The notes under the pieces were generated by a model. That model had not been told where the DNA came from. It did not search any database and was given only the letters and a program-made list of their open reading frames with translations. The position numbers and the translations under genes were made by a program. This document shows, piece after piece, positions 34,291-41,721 of a DNA stretch of 62,620 nucleotides. How positions within the stretch are numbered: the stretch's first letter is position 1; each line of letters opens with the position of its first letter. Source of the stretch: a virus; the IMG/VR virus record IMGVR_UViG_3300048837_000408, positions 1 to 62,620 of that record. One strand, written 5' to 3'.

Positions 34291-34388
34291 ACTTGGAAGG
34301 CCAGAAGTTCTTCCTTCTTCTCCGCCCCAACACATGCGACCTTTTCCTCGAACGCACCCATCAACGCATCACGAAACTCTGTATTCAT
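34287..34388 (-). CDS. Very small protein (33 aa)
   Basis: 33 aa, helical and charged (NTEFRDALMGAFEEKVACV). It has a good AGGAGAGAGGA site, begins inside the 3' end of the SNF2 helicase gene and ends on the next start codon. Coupling on both sides supports translation. Function unknown. Confidence 0.6.
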   Translation of the reverse strand: MNTEFRDALMGAFEEKVACVGAEKKEELLAFQV

Positions 34389-36016
34389 TCCTCTCTCCTT
34401 GTACGAATAGACTTACCCCGTTTTTCCAAAAGGCTCAACAGATCACTGGTTACGGTCGGGACTTTATCCAACCGAATTGCTGATCGCACTATCGCACGCT
34501 TCGCTTCAATCAATGTATTTATATCCTCGTCTATGGTCCCCTCCATCACCAAGTAAACTGCCTCAACTGGGTACTCCTGACCCGTCCGATCCAACCGACC
34601 TTCAATCTGCTCCTCGATGGCGGGCGACCACTCCCGTCCGGCAAACAGGATGGTCGAGCAGTCGATCCCATTCTTGCCGAACAGATCAATCCCCTCACCC
34701 CCCGCTGAAGTCAGCAGCATCACCCGCTCATCTGTGCTGTTCTGCCAACGGTCGATCACCACCTGACGCTCCCGATTACTATCATCCCCGGTGATCTTAG
34801 TGGTCCCGAACTTATACAGGTAATCCTCCAGCGCAACCACTGAGGATTTATAACCGCAGTAGATCACCAGCTTACGATCATCGGAGGCATCCAGAAAATC
34901 CTCTGCCCACTCCGCCACATGCTTTGCCCGCACCCGCTCAAGCCACTGGCGCATTGCACCCAACCAGTCCAGTGAGTTTACAAAGTAACCCTTACTGCCG
35001 GGGAACTCCTGGTGGATGGTGAATGGATCTTCGTCATACAATCGATCATACACCTTACGCTGGGCGGAAGTAAGCATCAGCGGAACCATGGTGCGGGTGA
35101 GGGGTGGCAGTTGATCAGAGACTTCACGCTTGAACCTTCTCAGCATGATCCCCCGCAGCCGATCCTCCAACTCCTCCAGGTTCTTCGCTCCCTGATAGCC
35201 CTTCTCCGCAGTCAGACAATAGCGGTTGGCATAACTGTACCAGTTGTAGGCTTTGGGACTAAGCATGTGCAGGATATTGTAGAGTTCCATCGGGCGATTC
35301 ATAATAGGCGTACCGGATAGGCCAATGATGTAAGGCGTACCTAATGAGATTTGCTTTGCCGACTTCGCCCGCCGTGTCTTATGATTTTTCAAGCGGGTAA
35401 GTTCATCATAGATAATCAGATCGAACTTACCGCACAACTCCTGCTCACGCGACACCATAATATCGTAGGACATTACCAGTATGGATTTCTTGATTGGTTG
35501 GCGACCTGTATCTATCACCTGTACCAGATGCCCCGCCTCTGGATACCACCGTTTCAGTTCACGCTCCCACTTATAAAGGATTGAGGCGGGGCATACCACT
35601 AAGATTTTCGTCAGACGCTTATGCCTTGCCCACAGAATAGACTCGGGGGTTTTTCCGCAGCCCACTTCGTCTGCGATAATCCCTCTCCCGTTAATTCTAT
35701 TCAGGAACTCAACTGCAACTAATTGGTATGGGTAGGGGGCGATGTCCCCAGGCAGGGGGTCGATCTCGAAGTCTGAATGCAAGTGATTGAAGGTATCCTT
35801 CTTCGCCAGGTGATGCACATCCGGCCCCACCACCATCCGATCACCCATGATCTTGATCGTCTGTCGTGCGTGCCAAGGAGTAGCAGGTACTTGCCACCAG
35901 AACCGGCCATCCTCTCTATGGGGCTGACGATCTGGGATCTTCTTTACCAGATCATTCAACTCAGGATTGTACGCAAACGAGATGTCGATGGTTCCCCTGC
36001 CCAGGTTGATAGTCAT
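34385..36016 (-). CDS. SNF2-family DNA helicase/translocase
   Basis: 543 aa. Superfamily 2 motifs: Q-motif region PYPYQLVAVEFL near 93, Walker A ADEVGCGKT near 115, Ia LVVCPASILYKWERE, II IIYDELTRLKN (in place of DEAH), III LSGTPIMNRP, then in the second lobe VIYCGYKSSV, LTSAGGEGIDL and VI EGRLDRTGQ. The N-terminal 85 residues resemble a HARP-like accessory region of SMARCAL1-type annealing helicases. It probably remodels forks or displaces proteins from DNA during replication. Confidence 0.9.
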   Translation of the reverse strand: MTINLGRGTIDISFAYNPELNDLVKKIPDRQPHREDGRFWWQVPATPWHARQTIKIMGDRMVVGPDVHHLAKKDTFNHLHSDFEIDPLPGDIAPYPYQLVAVEFLNRINGRGIIADEVGCGKTPESILWARHKRLTKILVVCPASILYKWERELKRWYPEAGHLVQVIDTGRQPIKKSILVMSYDIMVSREQELCGKFDLIIYDELTRLKNHKTRRAKSAKQISLGTPYIIGLSGTPIMNRPMELYNILHMLSPKAYNWYSYANRYCLTAEKGYQGAKNLEELEDRLRGIMLRRFKREVSDQLPPLTRTMVPLMLTSAQRKVYDRLYDEDPFTIHQEFPGSKGYFVNSLDWLGAMRQWLERVRAKHVAEWAEDFLDASDDRKLVIYCGYKSSVVALEDYLYKFGTTKITGDDSNRERQVVIDRWQNSTDERVMLLTSAGGEGIDLFGKNGIDCSTILFAGREWSPAIEEQIEGRLDRTGQEYPVEAVYLVMEGTIDEDINTLIEAKRAIVRSAIRLDKVPTVTSDLLSLLEKRGKSIRTRREE

Positions 36017-36017
36017 T

Positions 36018-36272
36018 TTATTCCACCGGGATCAGATGACTAACCTTTGTGTACCACGTTTCAATGCGGGGTTCTGAACCGGGATCATTCGTCCAGTGAG
36101 GATATTCCACATCAACACAATCCTCTACATCCCCTGAAGTACACACACCTTCATCATTGGCATCATAACCCAATCCGCCGCAGCCTATCTCCACCACCGT
36201 ACCGATGCCCCACTGAGGGCGGAACTTATGCGTCACCTTATCACCAATCTTATACTTCAGGTTCTCACTCAT
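36018..36272 (-). CDS. Small SH3-like-barrel protein
   Basis: 84 aa. The N-terminal half (YKIGDKVTHKFRPQWGIGTV) reads like a KOW/SH3-like barrel start, then an acidic Cys-containing loop. GGAGGATAACA precedes the ATG. It overlaps the upstream gene by 8 nt. Function unknown. Confidence 0.65.
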   Translation of the reverse strand: MSENLKYKIGDKVTHKFRPQWGIGTVVEIGCGGLGYDANDEGVCTSGDVEDCVDVEYPHWTNDPGSEPRIETWYTKVSHLIPVE

Positions 36273-36516
36273 TGTTATCCTCCAACTCTGCCCAACCGAT
36301 TACAGTACCATCGGGAACCAGATCGAACTCCCACATCGGACCAACATACACATACCAAAGTCGAATCCTGCTGTTCCACCCATAACCTACTTTACCACTT
36401 GAAAGGAACACACGCACATCCCTATTGGAGTTGGGATACTCACTCGCCGGTTTGAACCCCGCAGGTAATCGGGTAGGGAACAGCCACGACTTTATTACTT
36501 TTTTCAACCAGTTCAT
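36265..36516 (-). CDS. First gene of the leftward replication operon, hypothetical
   Basis: 83 aa. A basic amphipathic N-terminus (MNWLKKVIKSWLF) is followed by a beta-rich domain (NRDVRVFLSSGKVGYGW; IRLWYVYVGPMW). The start at 36516 has AAGGAG upstream; the frame extends much further upstream, through the operon promoter and into RNase H antisense, which is not credible. Being first in the operon it is probably expressed earliest. Confidence 0.68.
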   Translation of the reverse strand: MNWLKKVIKSWLFPTRLPAGFKPASEYPNSNRDVRVFLSSGKVGYGWNSRIRLWYVYVGPMWEFDLVPDGTVIGWAELEDNNE

Positions 36517-36541
36517 CTTGTTTTCTCCTTGTGTAACTACA

Positions 36542-36569
36542 AGTATAATAACATTCTCAGAAAAGTCAA
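36542..36569 (-). promoter_or_regulatory. Leftward promoter of the replication operon
   Basis: Minus strand: TTGACT (36564-36569), 16-bp spacer, TATACT (36542-36547), 25 bp before the first start. The -35 box is embedded in GAAATTGCCTATTGAC, which occurs identically at the minus-strand promoter near 43209. Confidence 0.82.
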
Positions 36570-36593
36570 TAGGCAATTTCCAAATTCCCATGT

Positions 36594-36599
36594 TATAAT
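36594..36599 (+). promoter_or_regulatory. Possible -10 box for RNase H gene
   Basis: TATAAT at 36594-36599, 22 bp before the RNase HI start. No clear -35 box lies 16-18 bp upstream (AGGCAA), so this could need an activator; the adjacent ATAGGCAATTTCC element also precedes the promoter at 47125. Confidence 0.45.
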
Positions 36600-36621
36600 T
36601 ATAGAAAGGAAGAAAAACCCA

Positions 36622-37068
36622 ATGATAAATATCTACTCTGACGGTAGTTGTTATCCGAATCCAGGACCGGGGGGCTGGGGCGCAGTCCTGATAGACGAGG
36701 AGGACCGCAAGGAAATCCACGGCTCCGACCCCGCCACCACAATATCCCGTATGGAATTGATGGCCGCTATCCAGGCTCTCGAATGTCTGGTAATTCCCTG
36801 TGAGGTAAGGCTTTACACCGACAGCCAGTATGTACAGAAGGGGATGCGGGAGTGGTCGCTGGGTTGGATGATCAACGGATGGCACACCCACAATGGGGAT
36901 AAGGTAGCCAATGCCGACCTCTGGCAGCGGCTCCTCCGCGCAGCGAAACTCCACAAAGTAGAATGGATCTGGATACGTGGTCATAGTGGCAACCCCGAGA
37001 ACGAACGAGCAGACCGCCTAGCCCTACTCGGAAGGACGATAGCCGAGCAACAGTTAGATAATGATTAG
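36622..37068 (+). CDS. rnhA: Ribonuclease HI
   Basis: 148 aa, typical length. Catalytic residues visible: Asp 7 (INIYSDGS), Glu 45 (RMELMAAI), Asp 67 (LYTDSQYV), and the final Asp in NERADRLA near 130; His in RGHSG near 122. It removes RNA from RNA:DNA hybrids, such as Okazaki or origin primers. It is transcribed away from the replication operon and towards the 21-bp repeat region, which may be an origin. The ATG at 36622 is chosen for the AAAGGAAG site. Confidence 0.95.
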   Translation: MINIYSDGSCYPNPGPGGWGAVLIDEEDRKEIHGSDPATTISRMELMAAIQALECLVIPCEVRLYTDSQYVQKGMREWSLGWMINGWHTHNGDKVANADLWQRLLRAAKLHKVEWIWIRGHSGNPENERADRLALLGRTIAEQQLDND

Positions 37069-37072
37069 AATT

Positions 37073-37177
37073 TTCCGAATTGACACAATTCTTTTCCGAT
37101 TCGGAAGCAACTACTTCCGATATAGCAAAAAACTCGTCCGATATAGCAAGAAACCTTTCCGATTAACTATTGACTTT
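37073..37177 (+). repeat. Five tandem 21-bp-phased TTCCGA repeats
   Basis: T/G-TCCGA occurs at 37073, 37094, 37115, 37136 and 37157, each exactly 21 bp (two DNA turns) from the last. Copies 3 and 4 share TCCGATATAGCAA; the others diverge after TCCGA. The phasing puts all sites on one face of the helix, as in iterons or activator arrays. The array ends at the -35 box of the promoter at 37170. Confidence 0.9.
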
Positions 37178-37198
37178 TGCCTCAAAAATCGTTACACT
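37170..37198 (+). promoter_or_regulatory. Rightward promoter after the 21-bp repeats
   Basis: TTGACT (37170-37175), 17-bp spacer, TACACT (37193-37198). It abuts the last 21-bp repeat and points into a segment with no gene on that strand, so its product is probably a non-coding RNA or a priming transcript. Confidence 0.72.
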
Positions 37199-37201
37199 CA
37201 A

Positions 37202-37370
37202 GGCGATGGTTGCATCGCAAGCGGTCGCAGGGAACTTGTTAGTTCCCGAAAGACAAAGCGAAGCAAGAGCAACCGCCGCGCCAGCGGCAGTGAGCCGGTT
37301 GCGACAGCAACCGTAGCGAACCGAAGCAGATAGCCCATCGCCCCCGAGTGTTAGGGGGAAATATTTTTAA
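37202..37370 (+). ncRNA. Candidate structured non-coding RNA
   Basis: Potential closing stem GGCGATGG (37202-37209) with CCATCGCC (37335-37342). Inside are hairpins GGGAACT/AGTTCCC (37230-37247), GCCGC/GCGGC (37275-37288) and CGGTTGC/GCAACCG (37296-37313). Alternatives compete: GCGATG can pair locally with CATCGC (37213-37218), and GGTTGC or CGGTTGC with two GCAACCG copies. The segment ends with CCCCC/GGGGG (37341-37358) and T5. It follows the promoter directly. The expected start (about 37205) would trim the closing stem by a few bases. No known RNA family recognised. Confidence 0.5.
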
Positions 37371-37419
37371 TTTCAGTAAGTGTAAAGTTGACACTAAGGC
37401 ATCGTCCTTATGAGCAGTG

Positions 37420-37455
37420 ACTATAGGTAGTTCGCTATCGCTCACTACCTATAGT
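37420..37455. other. Hairpin in the control region
   Basis: Perfect 11-bp inverted repeat ACTATAGGTAG / CTACCTATAGT (37420-37430 with 37445-37455) with a 14-nt loop, no U-tract on either side. It could be an operator or a transcript-end structure for the convergent RNA ligase operon. Confidence 0.65.
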
Positions 37456-37574
37456 AAAGATCAGAGTTTGGACAAGGGTTTGACTCAGACGAGGGGGAGG
37501 GTCTGGTGCTAACAAAGTCCCTGAACAGTAGTGCCCCTCTCACCCCCATTCCGTTTCCCCCCTCTCTCCCCAGA

Positions 37575-38243
37575 TTAGAAATCCCGATACTTGAGCTTCC
37601 ACATAATGCGATGTCCATTACGTGAAAACATTGTTACTGGGGGGCGGGCTACAATTCCTTCTGGTAGATAGGTTCCCTGTCCCTTATCTTGAATAGTGAC
37701 GATGCTGTTTGGTAGCAATCGTTCCAGATCCTCACAAGATGTGGGAAGATACTTGATACCTCCGCAGAAGGGGACTCTCGCTATTTGTAGGGAGGTGGCG
37801 AGGGTATCGAGGAAATCTGTTTCCATCCACCACCATCCACATACCGCCTCACCTGCAATGGCGCAGTCGAACAGGCGGAATCCTACTGTATTAGAATAGT
37901 TTCCACCCTTCTGAATCTTGGGTCCGTACCCCTCTCCGAAGATTACCACCTCTGGAAATCCTTCTGGTTTTTCAAAGACGGCGTGGAGTTTTTCTTTTGT
38001 GAATGTTTCCTGTAGGTATGAGAGGAGGAAGGTTGGCATCTGGGCATCTTTGGTACGTCCTCCGTACTCAATAGATCCATCCGAATGTAAGGCTATCCTG
38101 ACATTTGTGCCATCCACCTTCTCCGTGAGAACCCAGGTATTTATATATGAAAATTCTGGGAAGCGAACATCCGTAGTGATGACCTTGAATTTATCATCCC
38201 GGTTATATAGTGTCTCAATCTTTGGGTATTCTAGTGTAATCAT
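37575..38243 (-). CDS. RNA ligase, T4 Rnl2-like
   Basis: 222 aa. Nucleotidyltransferase motifs: I TEKVDGTNVRI with the adenylated Lys 42, Ib-like EYGGRTK, III VIFGEGYG, IIIa GFRLFDCAI, IV PEGIVARP and V MWKLKYRDF. There is no large C-terminal domain, giving a minimal ligase. Such enzymes seal nicked RNA, for example tRNAs cut by host anticodon nucleases. No kinase-phosphatase partner gene is recognised. It has GGAGG-type RBS and is the last gene of the leftward accessory block. Confidence 0.88.
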   Translation of the reverse strand: MITLEYPKIETLYNRDDKFKVITTDVRFPEFSYINTWVLTEKVDGTNVRIALHSDGSIEYGGRTKDAQMPTFLLSYLQETFTKEKLHAVFEKPEGFPEVVIFGEGYGPKIQKGGNYSNTVGFRLFDCAIAGEAVCGWWWMETDFLDTLATSLQIARVPFCGGIKYLPTSCEDLERLLPNSIVTIQDKGQGTYLPEGIVARPPVTMFSRNGHRIMWKLKYRDF

Positions 38244-38489
38244 TTATCCTCCTAATGGTTTTGCTTTGCTGATGGCGGCTTTCAGTTCTTCTTGTAGTCT
38301 TCGGTTCTTTACCTCCAGTTGTTGTCGGATGATTGACTCATCCTCCATCCATGTACAGTAGACGCACATCATCTGCCCTACTGTTTCCCCCTCCTCGGGT
38401 TCAACGCAGATCAGGGGTAGGCCGCAGTTCTCGCAAAACTCAGCGTTACTCCAATCTTCTTGGGTCCATTTACTCCAGGGTCCGGTCAT
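38244..38489 (-). CDS. Small zinc-binding protein
   Basis: 81 aa. Two Cys pairs (CENC near 19-22 and CVYC near 42-45) suggest one zinc ribbon, followed by a charged helix (QQLEVKNRRLQEELKAAI). It ends next to the ligase start with AGGAGG in between. Function unknown. Confidence 0.68.
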   Translation of the reverse strand: MTGPWSKWTQEDWSNAEFCENCGLPLICVEPEEGETVGQMMCVYCTWMEDESIIRQQLEVKNRRLQEELKAAISKAKPLGG

Positions 38490-38491
38490 AG

Positions 38492-38698
38492 TTATTCCTC
38501 CTTAGTCATTTCCCGTAGAAACAATTTGCGTACCAGTGTGCGGATCTCGTAGTAATCCGAGTCGCACATCAGGCGGTACTCATTGAGGGCACGGAGCACA
38601 CCTTGGTAGTAAGCCCTTGCCTCAATGATTTCGATTTGAGTCTTCGCCGCCTGGTATGCGGCGTTGATCTCTCGGATCAGTTCATCCTTATTCCACAT
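38492..38698 (-). CDS. Small helical protein
   Basis: 68 aa from the ATG at 38698 (GAGGG upstream). Almost entirely helical (ELIREINAAYQAAKTQIEII). No family recognised. Confidence 0.65.
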   Translation of the reverse strand: MWNKDELIREINAAYQAAKTQIEIIEARAYYQGVLRALNEYRLMCDSDYYEIRTLVRKLFLREMTKEE

Positions 38699-38799
38699 AT
38701 CCCTCATTCAGGTCTGGACTTTTACCAGACGACCGCGCCAGCCTACAAACCCGACTGGCGGGGGTAATCCACGTTGGATCGAATAAAAATCCTATGGAC

Positions 38800-39045
38800 T
38801 TACCACTGATCGGGACCGGGTTTGACAATGAACTCGGAACTGCGCGGGAAGCCATTTGTCCAGTACGTCTCTTTGTAAGTCGCTCCGACCTCCAGGACGG
38901 TGCGGTAGCTTCCGCCCGTCGCGGGTTGACTGTAAATCGTTTGCCACTTTTTGCCGCCACGGGGACCGCTAGTTAGTTTACTTAGCCGATACTCGCCCGG
39001 GTTGTACGGATATGGAATTGCACGTTCGATCTTTCGAGTTTCCAT
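38800..39045 (-). CDS. Hypothetical small protein
   Basis: 81 aa, from the ATG at 39045 with AGGAGC upstream. Aromatic and Gly-rich beta segments (KKWQTIYSQPATGGSYRTV). The opposite-frame alternative over this stretch has no ribosome site. Function unknown. Confidence 0.6.
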   Translation of the reverse strand: METRKIERAIPYPYNPGEYRLSKLTSGPRGGKKWQTIYSQPATGGSYRTVLEVGATYKETYWTNGFPRSSEFIVKPGPDQW

Positions 39046-39138
39046 TGTTTCGCTCCTGTTGTGGTATACTATGCGTATAGGCAGATAGGGGGACAGGTTC
39101 GGGCGGCGTATCTTACAACCGGGTACGCGCCCGATCAT

Positions 39139-39642
39139 TTATATCCCCTGTTCTCTTGGTTTCTTGACCGATGAGCGGCGGGTGTCCCCCCGTTGCGGGG
39201 GTCTGCCCGGTCTGCGTTTGCTTGCCAGCTTGATAGGCGTTCGGTTCAATCCAATCATCCACATTTCTATACCCGCCTCTAGTATGTCGGCGGTGTTATC
39301 CCATAGTTCCAGTGCGTAGCAGTCGTGGGTTTGCACGAACTGGATCTTCCGGTCCCTGGCCTTGACATTGTATGGATTGCCGGGGGTGTACCTGGAGTCT
39401 GCGAACCAGATATAAGCCGGCTTGCCCCGCAGCGTGAACTTGCAAATGAAATTCACAATGATGTCACCCTCCATCAGTTCTTCCACATTCCATTCTGCAT
39501 CTAAGTAACCGCAGCGTTTCACCGCATCCCGCAGGGATAACTCTTTGCGGGTCGGGTTGGCTATGCGTTCGGCGTGTCGCCTTGCATTCACCACGGCCCA
39601 GCCCCTTCCCTTGGTCGGACGGTACAGATGTTTGTAGGTCAT
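39139..39642 (-). CDS. Hypothetical protein with basic tail
   Basis: 167 aa. Mixed alpha/beta body (DIIVNFICKFTLRGKPAYIW) and a basic, Pro/Arg-rich C-terminal 35 residues (ASKRRPGRPPQRGDTRRSSV) that resembles AT-hook or nucleic-acid-binding tails. The ATG at 39642 overlaps the previous stop. Function unknown. Confidence 0.65.
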   Translation of the reverse strand: MTYKHLYRPTKGRGWAVVNARRHAERIANPTRKELSLRDAVKRCGYLDAEWNVEELMEGDIIVNFICKFTLRGKPAYIWFADSRYTPGNPYNVKARDRKIQFVQTHDCYALELWDNTADILEAGIEMWMIGLNRTPIKLASKRRPGRPPQRGDTRRSSVKKPREQGI

Positions 39643-39854
39643 CACTCCCCATCCTTGTAAGCCTTACGATATTCGTGCCAGCTATCGGAGTGTTCTTCCT
39701 TCTCCTGCATCCCTTCTCGTGCAGCTTCAATGATGAGATCCACAATATCTCCAACCTCATTGTCATTGTCGGAGTCCCATCGAAGATCCGCCTTCTCAGC
39801 CAACAGGCGGAAGTAGTGTTGTAGTAATTGTTTAGCGGCATTGCGTTTGTACAT
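39642..39854 (-). CDS. Hypothetical small acidic protein
   Basis: 70 aa from the ATG at 39854 (GGAGGAAAA upstream); helical, acidic. Longer upstream extension of the frame runs antisense to the HNH gene region and lacks an RBS. Function unknown. Confidence 0.65.
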   Translation of the reverse strand: MYKRNAAKQLLQHYFRLLAEKADLRWDSDNDNEVGDIVDLIIEAAREGMQEKEEHSDSWHEYRKAYKDGE

Positions 39855-40089
39855 TTTTCCTCCAGTGGAACAGGCGGTCGGCCCGCTCCTGACATTCGCG
39901 TAACTCGGTTGCGTATGCTTTAGTGCTGTCTTGTACCAGAGAATGACACTCACTGCATAGAGGGATCTGATTCTCTGGGTCATTCCAGGTGGTAGGGCGG
40001 GCGGATCTGGGTTCAATCTCGTGTGTCCCGGTGGCCGGTTTGACCAGGCAGCGCCCGCACCTACCATGATAGGCGTCAATAAGAGACAA
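39832..40089 (-). CDS. HNH endonuclease-like protein
   Basis: 85 aa. Zinc pairs CGRC near 11-14 and CSEC near 45-48 flank HEIEPRS (His 23) and end at CH-SLVQ with His 49, with Asn 40 between: the H-N-H order of small HNH nucleases. Homologues can be homing enzymes, packaging-associated nickases or host-DNA nucleases; it is not next to the terminase here. Overlaps both neighbours. Confidence 0.75.
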   Translation of the reverse strand: MSLIDAYHGRCGRCLVKPATGTHEIEPRSARPTTWNDPENQIPLCSECHSLVQDSTKAYATELRECQERADRLFHWRKNVQTQCR

Positions 40090-40279
40090 GGGTATAGCCT
40101 ACCATCTTGTAGTTCTCGATCCAGTGTGCCCCGCAATAGATACATCGGTAATGACGATAACCGTCTGCATCATAAAAGGAGATAAGTCCTTGGTTTGTTT
40201 GGGTTGACCTGCATACAGGGCAGAGTGAAGGATCTTTCAGGTATTCTTCATCGGTTACAGGTCTCGTAGTAGTTTCCAT
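40076..40279 (-). CDS. Zinc-ribbon protein
   Basis: 67 aa from the ATG at 40279 (AGGAGTAAAGAG upstream). CPVC near 20-23 and CIYC near 46-49 form a zinc ribbon with aromatic residues between. Similar small ribbons are common in phage early regions. Function unknown. Confidence 0.68.
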   Translation of the reverse strand: METTTRPVTDEEYLKDPSLCPVCRSTQTNQGLISFYDADGYRHYRCIYCGAHWIENYKMVGYTLVSY

Positions 40280-40301
40280 CTCTTTACTCCTTATATCAGA
40301 C

Positions 40302-40520
40302 TTACCAACAATATCCGTAGTGGGTAGGGTCCTGATCCCTTGGTTTGGTAACTCCCTTGATCGTGAGTGCTGAGGGGAGTTGATCATCGGGGATCTGACA
40401 ATAACCCGTAGCCGCTGGTGTACTGAATAGCTTTGGTTTGTAGTAGTACCATGTTATCCTGGGTATCAGGCGGGCAAGGTATTGGGCTGCTCGGTGAGAG
40501 TTCGTTCGAATGAATACCAT
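40302..40520 (-). CDS. Hypothetical small protein
   Basis: 72 aa from the ATG at 40520 overlapping the previous stop (TAATG). Basic, Tyr/Pro-rich (YLARLIPRITWYYYKPKLF). No family recognised. Confidence 0.55.
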   Translation of the reverse strand: MVFIRTNSHRAAQYLARLIPRITWYYYKPKLFSTPAATGYCQIPDDQLPSALTIKGVTKPRDQDPTHYGYCW

Positions 40521-40843
40521 TAGTCTACATCCCAGAGGTATGCATAATCCAGGCGCACCAGTTTTTGACAATCAGCAGGAAGATCCTCAAACGTGATCCG
40601 CTTGCCTAGGTGGGAGTAAGTAGGGCGGTCAATGGGTGTCTCACTCTCCCCATGATAGCCGAATCCTCGAGGGTGATAGGGGTAAGCACTCATACCCACG
40701 TACCAGAAGCGTCCTCCCGTATGGCGGGTGTAGCGTCCGGTATAAACTACGGTGTACTGGTCGGCAGTCTTCCCCCCGTTGTCATAGCAACGGATATAAC
40801 GGGGCTTGCCATTGGGTAACAGGCGTTCGGTTCTTGTGTTCAT
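40520..40843 (-). CDS. Conserved phage-type hypothetical protein
   Basis: 107 aa. Beta strands with aromatic residues (YTVVYTGRYTRHTGGRFWYV) and a Gly/Pro-Tyr loop (MSAYPYHPRGFGYHGE). The layout is familiar from small phage and plasmid proteins of unknown role. GGAGGAGCA directly precedes the ATG. Confidence 0.7.
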   Translation of the reverse strand: MNTRTERLLPNGKPRYIRCYDNGGKTADQYTVVYTGRYTRHTGGRFWYVGMSAYPYHPRGFGYHGESETPIDRPTYSHLGKRITFEDLPADCQKLVRLDYAYLWDVD

Positions 40844-41199
40844 TGCTCCTCCTTAGCTGGTAGTATTTCCCCATTCTTCCTATATGTAGTCATCATATCA
40901 TTACAGATCAGGTACAATTGACCCGGCTCGTACACGCTCAGTTTGTAGCGTATCATTAGCAGTTCTTCCAGGTCGTAGTAGTACATGCCGGACATTGTGT
41001 AATAGTGTTGCCTCTCCTCCCGGTAGAGGGTGAAGGCGTCAACCATGACCGGGGCTTGCAAATTGCAGGTGTCACCCCGCGCCCCCCACTCGCAGTCATT
41101 CAAGATAACTCTTACCTCCCCCGCTTCGATGTAAGGAGCGGGCGGGGCCTGGACGAGTGGCATAAACAACAGGTAGATGGTTAGGATAATGGCGTTCAT
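40840..41199 (-). CDS. Putative exported or membrane-anchored protein
   Basis: 119 aa. The N-terminus is hydrophobic (NAIILTIYLLFMPLVQA) with a possible signal-peptidase site after residue 18, followed by a soluble domain with three Cys. It could act outside the cytoplasm, for example in superinfection control, but that is a guess. It overlaps both neighbours by 4 nt. Confidence 0.6.
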   Translation of the reverse strand: MNAIILTIYLLFMPLVQAPPAPYIEAGEVRVILNDCEWGARGDTCNLQAPVMVDAFTLYREERQHYYTMSGMYYYDLEELLMIRYKLSVYEPGQLYLICNDMMTTYRKNGEILPAKEEQ

Positions 41200-41651
41200 C
41201 GTACCCAGTAGGTTACACCGTCAAATTCTACGGAGGTATAGTCATATTGCAATTCCTCAGCGGCTTTTTCCCAGTCAATACAGGTGAAGGGCCAATGAGT
41301 ATCCGATACCTCTTTACCGTAAAGATCGCTCGCCAGTTCTTGCGCGTAGTCCTCAAAGTAAGAGTCTCGAATGAGTGTCTCACCATAGCGCCAGTCGGAG
41401 GCGTATCCCTCAGCTTCAGATTGCAGGGCTAAGAGTGCTGCTAGTTCTTCAGCGTCCCCCGCTTCCTGGAATAGTTCCGGCTCCTGTTTGCTGGTGCAAT
41501 CTTCCTCGTGATAGAATAAGATGGTATCCCCAAAGGACATAGCTTTGCATTCCGGGCAGGTGTACTCCCGCATGTTTTCCAGTTCTTCGATTCGGGCGAT
41601 TACATCCCGGCTGTCAATCACATTATCGTTATTAGAAATAGAGGTAGCCAT
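41196..41651 (-). CDS. Accessory protein of a family common on phages and plasmids
   Basis: 151 aa. An N-terminal zinc pair (CPEC) is followed by an acidic helical region and the C-terminal block ETLIRDSYFEDYAQELASD, then WPFTCIDWEKAAEEL and YDYTSVEFDGVTYWVR. This C-terminal pattern is widespread in phage and mobile-element accessory regions; function unknown. Acidity would allow a DNA-mimic role, unproven. Confidence 0.7.
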   Translation of the reverse strand: MATSISNNDNVIDSRDVIARIEELENMREYTCPECKAMSFGDTILFYHEEDCTSKQEPELFQEAGDAEELAALLALQSEAEGYASDWRYGETLIRDSYFEDYAQELASDLYGKEVSDTHWPFTCIDWEKAAEELQYDYTSVEFDGVTYWVR

Positions 41652-41673
41652 GTTACAATCTCCTTGTGTTGCG

Positions 41674-41699
41674 CCCCCGGTCTGACCACCTACCGGGGG
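41674..41699 (-). other. Intercistronic hairpin
   Basis: 8-bp GC arms CCCCCGGT / ACCGGGGG (41674-41681 with 41692-41699), 10-nt loop, between the stop of the gene to the right and the RBS of the gene at 41651. No U-tract. Confidence 0.65.
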
Positions 41700-41721
41700 A
41701 GAGGGTTAGAATAGAGTAAGG

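Larger units (their letters stand above)
37069..37574. other. Non-coding control region (repeats, promoter, structured RNA)
   Basis: 506 bp without a credible gene between RNase HI and the RNA ligase gene. In order it holds five 21-bp-phased repeats, a rightward promoter, a dense multi-stem segment, a CCCCC/GGGGG hairpin with a T-tract, two more hairpins and a pyrimidine-rich tail. Together this resembles a replication origin or a regulated non-coding RNA locus. Confidence 0.75.

Noticed and set aside
36517-36984. N-terminal extension of the first leftward operon gene to 36984
   Set aside because: It would run through the operon promoter and antisense through RNase HI; the ATG at 36516 has a proper ribosome site.
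37073-37177. CRISPR array at the 21-bp repeats
   Set aside because: Repeat unit is short and contiguous with no unique spacers, and no cas genes are present.
37061-37333. 90-codon frame over the 21-bp repeats
   Set aside because: Its sequence is dictated by the repeats and stems, it is very basic, and no ribosome site precedes it.
37202-37342. tRNA or tmRNA in the multi-stem segment
   Set aside because: No cloverleaf, T-loop consensus or CCA end can be formed from the visible stems.
38688-38960. 90-codon alternative minus-strand frame overlapping the gene at 38800-39045
   Set aside because: No ribosome site and an Arg/Ser-rich shadow-like composition; the other frame has AGGAGC and normal content.
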